In this document: in pieces, positions 15,926-24,718 of the stretch | How positions within the stretch are numbered: the first letter of the stretch is position 1 | Layout: each line of letters opens with the position of its first letter | Origin: Sphingomonas azotifigens NBRC 15497 | GTDB lineage: Bacteria > Pseudomonadota > Alphaproteobacteria > Sphingomonadales > Sphingomonadaceae | Assembly (NCBI RefSeq): GCF_002091475.1 | Contig: NZ_BCTR01000014.1 | Coordinates: 62,001 to 126,000, forward strand | Length of the DNA: 64,000 nucleotides | Direction: 5' to 3' | Made by a program: the position numbers and the translations under genes | The notes under the pieces: generated by a model | The model's database searches: none | Told to the model about the DNA's origin: nothing | Seen by the model: only the letters and a program-made list of their open reading frames with translations

Positions 15926-18277
15926 TCAGAACTTGAACGTGACGTCCGCGCCGAACGTGCGGGGCGCGCCATATTGGGCGGTGGCGTAGCCGAGCGCATT
16001 GGTCAGCGTGTCGAAGCCGAACACCTTGTACAGCTTGTTGGTGACGTTGTTCATCCACAGCCCGATATCGACCGGGGCCAGCTTCAGCACGTCGATCCGG
16101 GCGTTGAGCAGCGTGTAGCCCGGCAGCCGGGTGTAGGAAGTCTGGACAAGATCGTTGGTATAGGTGCTCGATCGATAATAGCCGGTCAGCGCCCCCCGGA
16201 TCTTGCCCTCGGCTCCGACGCCCAGGCTGTACGCGATCGTGCCGCTGAGCGTCTGCTTGGGCGTGGAGGAAATGGCCGAATCGGAAAGGTTCTGGCCGCC
16301 GTTCACGCCGATCGGTGGGCTGAGGAAATTGTCGTACTTGGCGTGGATATAGGAGTAGAAGCCCGACAGCTCGAGCGCGGGCGTCGGCAGATAGTTCACC
16401 TCCAACTCGGCGCCGTAAATGGTCGATTTCGCCGCGTTGAACGTCGCGATAAACGTCCTGCCGCCCGGCAGCGTATCGTTGATGACGCGCTGCTGGTTGT
16501 CATATTTGGACAGGAACACCGAGAGGTTGGTGCGGATCGGCCGCCCGCCGAGATGCCAGTCGGACTTCAGGCCGGTCTCGTAGCTCGTCACCGTCTCGGC
16601 CGCGTAGGACTGGTACTGCGACATCGGAATCTGCGTGTTGAAGCCGCCCGCCTGGAATCCGCGGCCGACGCTGGCATAGAGCAGCGTCATGGGCTGCAGC
16701 TGGTAGTTGAGGCTGACGTTCCAGGTGATGGGATCGAAATCCTGCTCACGCCGGACGACGCAGGCGGCGCTGTCGAGCCCCGGATTGTTCGCAAAGAATT
16801 CCGACGTCTGGCAGCGCAGTGCGTTGTTGGTCGGCGAGATCGTGCCCATGAACTGCTGCGTGATCGCGCGCTGGTGCTCGTGCGTGTAGCGCGTGCCCGC
16901 GGTGATCGTGAACCGGTCGGTCACATGGTAGTTGAGCTGGCCGAACACCGCCTTTTGCTGGGTGTAGAAGGTGTTGTTTGCGATCGATGGCGAAGCGCCG
17001 AAATAGGAGGGCAGCCCGCCCGTCACCGCGCCGGCGGCATTGAACTGCAGATCGAAGACGCCGACATTGAAGTGCTGGTCGAACCGGCTGTCCGAATAAT
17101 AGAAGCCAAGCGTGTAATCGAGCTTGTCGTCGAACAGCTTGCCGATGAAATCCAGCTCGTTGGTGACGGATCGGCCACGGGTATGGTTCTCCCCGCTCAG
17201 CACCGGTACCGTCGACAACCCGTCATTGTCTTCCAGATCGTCGTTCTTGTTGCGCTGATAGCTGAAGATGTTGCGGATCGTCAGCGCGCCCAGATCATAG
17301 GTTGCGGTGTCGGAGATGCCCCAGTTCTGCGAGCGTTCGAACTGCGGGATGACGAAATCGACCTTTCTGGCGCCAAGGCTCTGCTGCTCGGCAAGCGCCG
17401 ACGCGCAATTGGCATAGAGCAGCGTGCACGGCGCAGCGACCGCGACGGTGATGCCCTTGATCGGATTGTTGTGGATATGGGTATATTCGGCGACCAGATC
17501 GTTGGTGAGCCGGTCGGTCGGCGACCAGCGCAGGATCGCACGCCCGGATTCGTGGCGCTCGTTGTCGAGGCTGGAGGGGCCGTTTCCGGTGGTCGCCACA
17601 TTCTCGGTATAGCCATCGCGGCGGACAAAGCTGCCGGAGACGCGCGCGACCAGCGTTTCGGTAAGCGGCACGTTCAGCATGCCGGTCAGTTCGGTGCGGT
17701 TGTAGTTGCCGTAGCTGCCGGTAACAAAGCCTTCGAATTGCTGCGTCGGCTTGTTCGGCGCGAAGATGATCGCGCCGCCGGTGGTATTCTTGCCGAACAG
17801 CGTGCCTTGCGGCCCCTTCAGCACCTGGATCGACTGCATGTCATAGGTCGAATAGGCGATCGCGTTGGTGGACAGCAGCGGGGTATAGTCCATGTACACC
17901 GCGACGCCGCCCTGGCTGCCGATGGCGCCCTGCTGGCGGGTCCCGCGGATCGCGAAATCCGGCTGCCCGCCCTGCGGCTCCGGCGATTGCACCAGCCCGG
18001 CGACGTGAAACTGGACGTCGTTGGTGGTCTGGATCGTCTGCTGCCGGATTCCTTCCGAACTGAGCGCCGTCACCGTGATCGGCACCCGTTGCAGCTTCTC
18101 CTCGGTCTTGCGCGCAGTGACGATGATGTCGGCGATGCCATCGCTCTGGGGGGCGGCAGACGCCTGGCCGGCATCCTGCGCCTTGATGGGGTCACGCGTC
18201 GGCGGGCTGTCCTGCCCGAAGGCAGGCCCCGCGATACCGATGGCCGCGACGCCGGCCATCCCTAGCCATTTCTGCAT
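15926..18277 (-). CDS. TonB-dependent outer-membrane receptor
   Basis: A 783-residue TBDR with a signal peptide (cleavage near GPAFGQ), plug start IADIIVTARKTEEKLQ, plug core QVLKGPQGTLFGKNTTGG and terminal VTFKF. The ATG at 18277 was preferred over a TTG four codons upstream because GGAGAGTGGG directly precedes it. The plug aligns almost residue for residue with the receptor at 12805 (QGGQPDFAIRGTRQQG versus QGGAPDFSIRGARQNG), so the two are paralogues facing each other. It follows the ADH gene by 70 bp on the same strand, so it probably belongs to the ALDH-ADH-TBDR unit. The ligand is unknown. Confidence 0.95.
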   Translation of the reverse strand: MQKWLGMAGVAAIGIAGPAFGQDSPPTRDPIKAQDAGQASAAPQSDGIADIIVTARKTEEKLQRVPITVTALSSEGIRQQTIQTTNDVQFHVAGLVQSPEPQGGQPDFAIRGTRQQGAIGSQGGVAVYMDYTPLLSTNAIAYSTYDMQSIQVLKGPQGTLFGKNTTGGAIIFAPNKPTQQFEGFVTGSYGNYNRTELTGMLNVPLTETLVARVSGSFVRRDGYTENVATTGNGPSSLDNERHESGRAILRWSPTDRLTNDLVAEYTHIHNNPIKGITVAVAAPCTLLYANCASALAEQQSLGARKVDFVIPQFERSQNWGISDTATYDLGALTIRNIFSYQRNKNDDLEDNDGLSTVPVLSGENHTRGRSVTNELDFIGKLFDDKLDYTLGFYYSDSRFDQHFNVGVFDLQFNAAGAVTGGLPSYFGASPSIANNTFYTQQKAVFGQLNYHVTDRFTITAGTRYTHEHQRAITQQFMGTISPTNNALRCQTSEFFANNPGLDSAACVVRREQDFDPITWNVSLNYQLQPMTLLYASVGRGFQAGGFNTQIPMSQYQSYAAETVTSYETGLKSDWHLGGRPIRTNLSVFLSKYDNQQRVINDTLPGGRTFIATFNAAKSTIYGAELEVNYLPTPALELSGFYSYIHAKYDNFLSPPIGVNGGQNLSDSAISSTPKQTLSGTIAYSLGVGAEGKIRGALTGYYRSSTYTNDLVQTSYTRLPGYTLLNARIDVLKLAPVDIGLWMNNVTNKLYKVFGFDTLTNALGYATAQYGAPRTFGADVTFKF

Positions 18278-18347
18278 CCCACTCTCCAAATATTATCGTT
18301 TGTTGTTGATTGCTTGTCGTCGTTGATCCGGCGCCGGCGCGTTCCAC

Positions 18348-19427
18348 TCAGTCCATCAGGATCACCGATCGTGCGCTCGCGCCGCCCCGCAGTTCGTCGA
18401 AGGCGGTCTCGATCTCGTCGAGCCGGATGTGATGCGAGACGAGCTCGTCGAGCTTGAGCCGCCCCTGCAGATAGAACTGCACATAGCGCGGGATATCGAC
18501 CGGGAAGTGGTTGGACCCCATGTTCGAACCCTGCAGGCGGCGTTCCTGCAACAGCGCCAGCCCGTCGATCTCGACCTTGGCGCCCATCGGCATCATCCCG
18601 CACACGGTGGCCGTGCCGCCGGCGCGGAGCATGTAGAAGGCGGCCGCGACCGTCTGCGGCAAGCCGATCGCCTCGATCGCGTGATCCACGCCGCCGGCGG
18701 TCATCTCCAGCACTTCGCCGACCATATTGTCCGATGCGACGACGATATCGGTGGCGCCGAACCGGCGCGCGAGTTCGCACTTGGCCGGCTGCCGATCGAT
18801 CGCGATGATCCGGCCCGCACCCGCCAGCGCGGCACCGTTGACCGCCGACAGTCCGACGCCGCCGCAGCCGATCACCGCCACCGTCTGCCCGGGCCGGATG
18901 CCCGCAGTGTTGATCGCGGCCCCCGCCCCCGTCGTCACCGCGCAGCCGAGCACCGCGGCGCGATCGAAGGGCATGTCACGCGAGATGGCGACGCACGCAT
19001 TCTCGTGCACCAGCGACTCCTCGGCGAAGGAGGACAGGTTGACGAACTGGTGGATCACTTCCCCGCCCTGCGAGAGCCGCGGCGGCGCCTCGGGCGGTCG
19101 CAGCGTTTCGCCCGTATTGCAGTTCACCAGCCGCCCGGTGACGCAATTCGGGCAATGCCCGCAAAAGGCGGACAGGCAGGTGACGACATGGTCGCCCGGC
19201 TTCACCGAGCGAACCTCCGAGCCGACAGCCAGCACGATGCCGGCCGCCTCATGGCCGAGGACGGCGGGCAGCGGATAGGGAACCGCCCCCTCGGCGAAGT
19301 GCAGATCGGAGTGGCAGACGCCGACGGCACGATTGGCGATGCGGACTTCACGCGGTCCGACATCGGCGAGGGTGACATCCTCGATTGACAGCGGCTTGCC
19401 GATTTCGCGCAGGACAGCGGCCTTCAT
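18348..19427 (-). CDS. Zinc-dependent alcohol dehydrogenase (MDR family)
   Basis: A 359-residue NAD(P)-dependent alcohol dehydrogenase. Catalytic zinc ligands are suggested by GVCHSDLH and GHEAAGIV, the structural zinc by CGHCPNCVTGRLVNC, and the cofactor fold by VIGCGGVGLSAV with the following Asp of AIDRQP. This is the long-chain or class-III-like group of MDR enzymes. It lies 70 bp after an aldehyde dehydrogenase and 70 bp before a TBDR on the same strand. The expected role is oxidation of an imported or hydrolytically released alcohol to the aldehyde used by the neighbour. Confidence 0.93.
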   Translation of the reverse strand: MKAAVLREIGKPLSIEDVTLADVGPREVRIANRAVGVCHSDLHFAEGAVPYPLPAVLGHEAAGIVLAVGSEVRSVKPGDHVVTCLSAFCGHCPNCVTGRLVNCNTGETLRPPEAPPRLSQGGEVIHQFVNLSSFAEESLVHENACVAISRDMPFDRAAVLGCAVTTGAGAAINTAGIRPGQTVAVIGCGGVGLSAVNGAALAGAGRIIAIDRQPAKCELARRFGATDIVVASDNMVGEVLEMTAGGVDHAIEAIGLPQTVAAAFYMLRAGGTATVCGMMPMGAKVEIDGLALLQERRLQGSNMGSNHFPVDIPRYVQFYLQGRLKLDELVSHHIRLDEIETAFDELRGGASARSVILMD

Positions 19428-19497
19428 CGGGCGGTCTCCGCGGTCGGCGTGGGAGAAAGGGTCATGGCAGCAGCCTCCTGATAAGTGGGATCGATCG

Positions 19498-20901
19498 TCA
19501 TTTCGCGATGTTCACGACATGGGCCTGGGTGAATTCGCGCAGCCCCTCGACGCCGAATTCGACGCCGATCCCCGAGGCCTTGGCGCCGCCGAACTGGACG
19601 GTGGGGCCATAATCGAGATGCTTGTTGACCCAGGCGGTGCCGCTATCCAGCCGCGCCGCGATGGCGGCCGCCCGCTTGGCATCGGAGGACCAGACCGATC
19701 CGCCCAAGCCGTAGGGCGAGGCGTTGGCGCGGCGCAGCGCGTCTTCTGCATCCTGTACCCGGATGACCGGCAGCACCGGGCCGAACTGCTCCTCGTCGAC
19801 GAGGCGCGCGCCATCCTCGATGTCGCGAACCACCGTCAGAGGGATGAAATAGCCAGGCCCTTCGGGAACGTCACCGCCGGCGACCACGGTGCCCTGCGCG
19901 CGCGCGTCGTCGAGCAGCGCGCGCACGCGGCGATACTGATCCCGATTCTGCACCGGCCCGAACTGGACGCCCTGTTCGAGCCCATTGCCGACCACCGCGT
20001 CGCGGGCAAGCGCCGCCAGGCCATCGACGATCGCGTCATACGCTTCGCTTTCCACGTAAACCCGCTTGATCGCGCTGCACACCTGGCCGCTGTTGATGAA
20101 CGCGCTCTGGAACAGCGCCGGCACGACCTTTTCGGGCTCGACATCGTTCAACACGATCGCGGCGTCGTTGCCGCCCAGTTCCAGGGTGATCCGCTTCAGG
20201 TCGTCGGCGGCGGTCGCCATGACCTTGCGGCCGGTTGCCGAAGAGCCGGTGAAGGAGATTTTGCGCACGTCTGGATGGCCGGTCAGCACATTGCCCAGGT
20301 CATTGGCATCGGCCACGATGTTGAGCACGCCGGCGGGCACCAGATCCCGCACCAGCGCCCCCAGCCGCAGCGTCGTCAGCGGCGTCGTCGCGGCGGGCTT
20401 GGCGACCACGGTGTTGCCGGTGATCAGCGCCGCGCCGATCTTGGTGGCGACCATCACCAGCGGGAAGTTCCACGGGACGATCGCCGCGACCACACCGAGC
20501 GGGCGCCGGTGAATCTCGACGCGGCGCTGCGGCCCGTCCTCGATTTCCTCCACGGGCAATTCCACGCTGGCGTAATAGCGCAGCATGCCGACCGCACCCG
20601 CGACTTCCCATTGCGCCTGCGGGATCGGCTTGCCCTGCTCGAGCGTGAGCAGCCTCGCCAGTTCGTCGCGGCCGGCCTCGATCGCATCCGCAATCGCGGT
20701 GATCACGGCCGCGCGTTCGGCAAAGGAACGGGCGGCCCATGCCGGGAACGCCCGCTTCGCGGCGGCGACCGCGGCGTCGATCTGTGCGGCATCCGCCCGC
20801 GCCGCCACCGCCACCACCTGTTCGGTCGCCGGGTTCAGCACGGGAAGCTCGGCGGCCCCGGCAACCAGGGCGCCGTCGATCAGCATCGGAAAATCAGGCA
20901 T
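19498..20901 (-). CDS. NAD(P)-dependent aldehyde dehydrogenase
   Basis: A 467-residue ALDH-superfamily enzyme that oxidises an aldehyde to the acid. The sequence shows the substrate/cofactor region VPWNFPLVM, the general-base segment LELGGNDAA, and the catalytic Cys275 in NSGQVC. The ATG at 20901 was chosen because GGGAG precedes it and the family N-terminus (FPMLIDGALV) starts there. It is first of the ALDH-ADH-TBDR unit. It is clearly related to the second ALDH of the window (49451-50872), sharing for instance KPAATTPLTTL versus KPAPTTPLTTL. Confidence 0.94.
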   Translation of the reverse strand: MPDFPMLIDGALVAGAAELPVLNPATEQVVAVAARADAAQIDAAVAAAKRAFPAWAARSFAERAAVITAIADAIEAGRDELARLLTLEQGKPIPQAQWEVAGAVGMLRYYASVELPVEEIEDGPQRRVEIHRRPLGVVAAIVPWNFPLVMVATKIGAALITGNTVVAKPAATTPLTTLRLGALVRDLVPAGVLNIVADANDLGNVLTGHPDVRKISFTGSSATGRKVMATAADDLKRITLELGGNDAAIVLNDVEPEKVVPALFQSAFINSGQVCSAIKRVYVESEAYDAIVDGLAALARDAVVGNGLEQGVQFGPVQNRDQYRRVRALLDDARAQGTVVAGGDVPEGPGYFIPLTVVRDIEDGARLVDEEQFGPVLPVIRVQDAEDALRRANASPYGLGGSVWSSDAKRAAAIAARLDSGTAWVNKHLDYGPTVQFGGAKASGIGVEFGVEGLREFTQAHVVNIAK

Positions 20902-21369
20902 GCATACTCCCATCTGCCCAGCCACGCGCTGACCAGGCGGTTCAGGTTCGGAAAATTGGTTGGATTGCCGCTGCTCGGCTCGAGGCGTGTCGCGCGACGT
21001 CGCCAAAAGGAGGCGCTTCCGCCTTCTTCCTCGCCCGTCGTGCCGTCAGCGCGGGAGTCGCATCGGCCCTAGTCGCGGCTGCACGGCGCAGACGAAACGC
21101 GGTTCTCCGGCAGCTGCATCATGCAATCAAGAATATGCGGTTCGCTCGCCGGGCAGCGTCAAAGGAATTGGAGAAGAAGAAGCGCAGATACACGGGCACG
21201 CAAATGTCTTGCGCACTACGCTTTCATTCGCTGGCACGATGGCCGGCACATGCACCCGGTCCTGGACAACGCCCATCACACCCTCGCCTTACGGTTCGAT
21301 TTCTTGTTACGATACTTGTTAGTATCAATTAGCGCGCGAGGCAAGGGTCGGGCATCGTGCCGGTGCGCA
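20902..21369. promoter_or_regulatory. 468-bp intergenic region with GATAC-N6-GTATC palindrome
   Basis: No gene is supported here. Toward the TetR end lies an A/T-rich stretch with a perfect inverted repeat GATAC (21311-21315)/GTATC (21322-21326). It is overlapped by a direct repeat of TTGTTA (21304-21309 and 21316-21321). This arrangement is operator-like and lies upstream of the ALDH start on the minus strand, just after the TetR stop. It is the best candidate binding site for that TetR protein. Confidence 0.45.
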
Positions 21370-21999
21370 TCAGCTTGCGGGCGCGCTCGCGATTCCAGCG
21401 CCCGCGAGGAACAAACTGGCCGCATCATCGGCCCATTCGAACGTATCCGCCTCGGGCGACCCCAGCAATTTCAGAAATCCGCCGGTAGTCATCGTCATGA
21501 ATAGCTTCGCATGCCGCATCGCATGCTCGTATGAAATCGACCCAGGGAGAATATTCTGCAAGTACAGTGCGAGTGGCTGCATCACCTCCTCCACCCGCTC
21601 CAGCATCCTTGTTGGCAACCCCGGAAACCGGCGAGCCTCAGCGATTCCGAGCCGCAGCATCTCCATTGCCTCTCCAGAGGAGGTCTCGCGGCCAATCTGA
21701 GCGATCTTGCGAATCGTTTCTTGCGGACTGCCACCCTCCTCGATGATTTTCTGGTAGCTGGAAGTGATCTGAACAACGGAGTCAGACAAGGCTAGGTTGA
21801 ACAGCGCCTCCTTGTCGCCGATCTGGCGATAGATCGTCATCTTGCTGATCCCGCACCGGGATGCAATCCGGTCAAGATTGGCACCGGTAAATCCATGCTG
21901 AAGAAACTCGGCATAGGATGTTTCCAGCAAAAGGGCGCGGCGGCGCTGCGCCTCTTCCGTATCTATGCGCCCCGATCGCAATTTCGATCTGGCTTCCAT
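21370..21999 (-). CDS. TetR/AcrR family transcriptional regulator
   Basis: A 209-residue TetR-type repressor. The DNA-binding domain spans about residues 18-65 (FLQHGFTGANLDRIASRCG then SKMTIYRQIGDKEALF). The C-terminal domain is helical with the MQPLALYLQNILPG region seen in AefR/YcdC-like regulators. It precedes the ALDH-ADH-TBDR genes on the same strand and probably controls them through the repeat at 21304-21326. Confidence 0.92.
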   Translation of the reverse strand: MEARSKLRSGRIDTEEAQRRRALLLETSYAEFLQHGFTGANLDRIASRCGISKMTIYRQIGDKEALFNLALSDSVVQITSSYQKIIEEGGSPQETIRKIAQIGRETSSGEAMEMLRLGIAEARRFPGLPTRMLERVEEVMQPLALYLQNILPGSISYEHAMRHAKLFMTMTTGGFLKLLGSPEADTFEWADDAASLFLAGAGIASAPAS

Positions 22000-22393
22000 C
22001 TATTACGTCCCTTTTGCTGCAGGCGATGCACATCCCTATGCGGCCCCGGGGACAACAGCATCGCCGTCACCACATATGTGATGCGCGCTGCGCGTGCCAA
22101 GCCCCGCCAGCAGAGACGCCCGATCGCGCCCCCGATCGGCCCCTTCCATGAGTCGCCCCGGGCGATCCGGAAAGCCGGGATTACCCGTACGGACCCGGCT
22201 CGCGGCAGATCCTTCACAAGCGTGATGGCGCAGGTGCTTCCATTGCCGGAACCTCCCTTGGAAGGAATAGCCGGGCAGGACAGCCCGGTGCTGCGCATCG
22301 ACCTCGCTCTCCCTGCGTGCGGACCTCGTGCCGAGCAGGACCAGGCCGACGGGCGCAGTTCGGCGCGATCGGCAGATGCGGGAGTTCGTGACG
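22000..22393. promoter_or_regulatory. Divergent TetR/thiolase intergenic region
   Basis: 394 bp without a supported gene. It holds a perfect CACATATGTG palindrome at 22071-22080, about 75 bp upstream of the TetR start. It also holds a GC hairpin (CCGGGC 22271-22276, GCCCGG 22283-22288) about 105 bp upstream of the thiolase. Neither can be tied to a known regulator. No consensus promoter was recognised. Confidence 0.35.
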
Positions 22394-23572
22394 ATGAGCG
22401 ATGTTTTCTTGATTTCTGGTGCGCGGACTGCGGTAGGAAGCTTCGGCGGATCGCTGAAGGACGTCTCGGCCGCCACGCTCGGCGAAATCGTCATCCGCGA
22501 AGCGCTGGCGCGCGCCAGTCTCGCGCCGGAAACGGTCGGGCACGTCGTGCTGGGCAACGTCATTCCCTCCACGCCCGCCGACGCCTATATCGCGCGGGTC
22601 GCCGCGGTAAACGCCGGCGTGCCGGTAACCACCCCCGCGCTGACGGTAAATCGCCTGTGCGGCTCGGGCCTGCAGGCGATCGTCTCCGCGGCCCAGGGAA
22701 TCCTGCTGGGCGAATATGAAGTCGCGGTCGGCGGCGGCGCGGAGAATATGAGCCAGGCGCCCTTTTATGTGACGGACCTGCGGTTCGGCCGCAAAATGGG
22801 CGACGCGGCGATGCTCGACGCACTGACGCGCTCGCTCTCGGACCCGTTCGAAGGATCGCACATGGGCGTGACGGCGGAAAATGTCGCCGTGCAATGCGGC
22901 ATCGCGCGCGAGGCGCAGGATGCGCTGGCGATCGAGAGCCACCGGCGCGCCGCACGCGCCATCGCCGAGGGGCGCTTCGCCACGCAGATCGTGCCGGTCC
23001 CGGTCCGCCGGCGCGGCGAGACGACGCTGTTCGATACGGACGAGCATGTCCGCGGCGACACCTCGCTGGAGGATCTCGCCCGGCTCCGCCCGGTGTTCCG
23101 GAAGGACGGCAGCGTGACTGCCGGCAACGCCTCCGGCATCAACGATGGCGCAGCCGCCGTCGTGCTCGCCTCGCGCGCTGCGGCCGATCGGCTGGGCCTC
23201 AAGCCCTGGGCGCGCATTCTCGGCTGGGGCCATGCCGGCGTCGAGCCCGGCGTCATGGGGCTGGGGCCGGTGCAGGCGGTGCCGGTCGCCCTGGCACGGG
23301 CGGGCGTGGCGCTCGACGCCATCGACGTGATCGAATCCAACGAAGCCTTCGCAGCCCAGGCCTGCGCGGTCGCGTCCCAGCTCGGCTTCGATCAGGCCCG
23401 TACCAACATCAACGGCTCGGGCATCGCGCTCGGCCATCCCGTGGGGGCGACCGGCGCCATCCTGACCGTCAAGACGCTCTATGAACTGGAGCGCAGCGGC
23501 GGCAGGCTCGGCCTGATCACGATGTGCATCGGCGGCGGCCAGGGAATCGCCATGGTGATCGAGCGACTCTGA
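22394..23572 (+). CDS. Acetyl-CoA acetyltransferase (biosynthetic-type thiolase)
   Basis: A 392-residue thiolase that condenses two acetyl-CoA to acetoacetyl-CoA or cleaves 3-ketoacyl-CoA. The active-site residues fall at the numbers known for the Zoogloea-type enzyme: Cys89 in NRLCGSG, His348 in GHPVGATG and Cys378 in MCIGGG. Asn and Glu of NEAFAAQ are also present. The ATG at 22394 is fixed by this numbering; upstream in-frame sequence is not family-like. It stands alone between two non-coding stretches. With the PHA operon 5 kb away it could provide acetoacetyl-CoA for polymer synthesis, but no acetoacetyl-CoA reductase is adjacent. Confidence 0.94.
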   Translation: MSDVFLISGARTAVGSFGGSLKDVSAATLGEIVIREALARASLAPETVGHVVLGNVIPSTPADAYIARVAAVNAGVPVTTPALTVNRLCGSGLQAIVSAAQGILLGEYEVAVGGGAENMSQAPFYVTDLRFGRKMGDAAMLDALTRSLSDPFEGSHMGVTAENVAVQCGIAREAQDALAIESHRRAARAIAEGRFATQIVPVPVRRRGETTLFDTDEHVRGDTSLEDLARLRPVFRKDGSVTAGNASGINDGAAAVVLASRAAADRLGLKPWARILGWGHAGVEPGVMGLGPVQAVPVALARAGVALDAIDVIESNEAFAAQACAVASQLGFDQARTNINGSGIALGHPVGATGAILTVKTLYELERSGGRLGLITMCIGGGQGIAMVIERL

Positions 23573-23855
23573 TTCCACTAAAGCGAGGAGCGGAACTTCA
23601 TCAGGGCCAGCAGCCATGCGGTGCTGCGCGAACAGCCCGAACGCATGGATGCACCCGACCGGTGCGCATCGCTACGCGAAGCCCGTCCACCGCAGCGGCC
23701 GTCCATGCATCGTGCGGGATAACCGCCGAACGCCGTCACTGCACGCATGCTATAATTCCCATCGCAATGATAGGATTTATGGCATGGTAGGACTCTGAGA
23801 TTTCGCCGACTCGCGATTCAGCTGGATCGACTTGGTGGCGAAGCAAGGAGCCCAA

Positions 23856-24614
23856 ATGATGACGCTCGCCGAACAAGATCCGATCAAGCTGCTCATCGTC
23901 CCCGGCATCGATGGTTCGGGGGCCCGGCATTGGCAGACGGAATGGGAACGCGACCTGGAAGATTGCTACCGCGTCGAGCTGGGGTGCTGGGACGATCCCA
24001 TCCGCAACGTCTGGATCAGCCGGCTGGACCAGGCCGTTCATGAGGCCGGCGGTGATGTCGTGCTCGTCGCGCACAGCCTGGGATGTCAGGCGGTCGCCTG
24101 GTGGGCCCGGCTGCTGGGGGCGAGCGCGGTTCCTTCGGTGCGCGGCGCGCTGCTGGTGGCGCCGCCCGATGTCGACCAGCAGGACGTCGATCGCCGGCTC
24201 GATCGGTTTGCCCCCAATCCGGATGTCGCCTTCGCCTTTCCGGCGCTCGTCGTCGCCAGCCGCGACGATCCCTATGCGACGATCGACCGCTCGCGCGAGA
24301 TCGCCGATCAAAGGGGCGCGGCGTTCCTCGATGCCGGCGATCTCGGCCACATCAACGCCGACTCCGACATTGCCGAATGGGAGGAAGGGCAGGCGCTGTT
24401 GCCGCTCCTGATCGGCGGGACGCGCGATCGCAACCAGTTGAGCCGCCTGGCGGCGGACCTGCTCGCGAAACACCGCCACGGATCGAAACGCATCCCTTCC
24501 CACGCCGTTCGGGGACGGGGCCGGGCGCGCGTGCCATTGCCTCCCGCTGCCATGTTCTTCGATGATGGCGTGGTGCGCGGCGCTCGGTCGTTCGGGATCG
24601 ACACCGGCGATTGA
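23856..24614 (+). CDS. RBBP9/YdeN-type serine hydrolase with C-terminal extension
   Basis: A 252-residue protein. Residues about 1-190 match the small RBBP9/YdeN alpha/beta hydrolase family (LLIVPGIDGSGARHW, nucleophile elbow VAHSLGC, Asp in ASRDDPYA, His in GDLGHIN). Family members usually end near residue 190; the remaining ~60 residues are Arg-rich and unlike the family. The start is the first of two adjacent ATGs (23856) after AAGGAG; a TTG farther up is rejected. Physiological substrates of this family are poorly known. It precedes the chromate genes by about 100 bp. Confidence 0.8.
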   Translation: MMTLAEQDPIKLLIVPGIDGSGARHWQTEWERDLEDCYRVELGCWDDPIRNVWISRLDQAVHEAGGDVVLVAHSLGCQAVAWWARLLGASAVPSVRGALLVAPPDVDQQDVDRRLDRFAPNPDVAFAFPALVVASRDDPYATIDRSREIADQRGAAFLDAGDLGHINADSDIAEWEEGQALLPLLIGGTRDRNQLSRLAADLLAKHRHGSKRIPSHAVRGRGRARVPLPPAAMFFDDGVVRGARSFGIDTGD

Positions 24615-24718
24615 CAACGGCTTGGCGACATGGCTGATGGTCCGCATGGGGATGGCGATTTCCCCACGAGGCGTCAGCCAGAGAATCGCGTCCGGCACCA
24701 CTACGCAAGGGACGCGTC

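Noticed and set aside
15908..18265. A very long open frame on the plus strand opposite the TBDR gene
   Set aside because: GC-rich third positions make long antisense frames common. The translation is rich in Arg, His and Val with no family motif, while the minus strand encodes a clear receptor.
22071..22080. CACATATGTG palindrome as a defined operator
   Set aside because: Short and isolated, with no matching copy or promoter hexamers nearby. Recorded only as content of the intergenic region.
23736..24701. Minus-strand frame opposite the RBBP9-like hydrolase
   Set aside because: Its start region looks somewhat protein-like (IAIPMRTISHVAKPLSIAG), but no domain is recognised and the plus strand has a full catalytic triad with a good ribosome-binding site.
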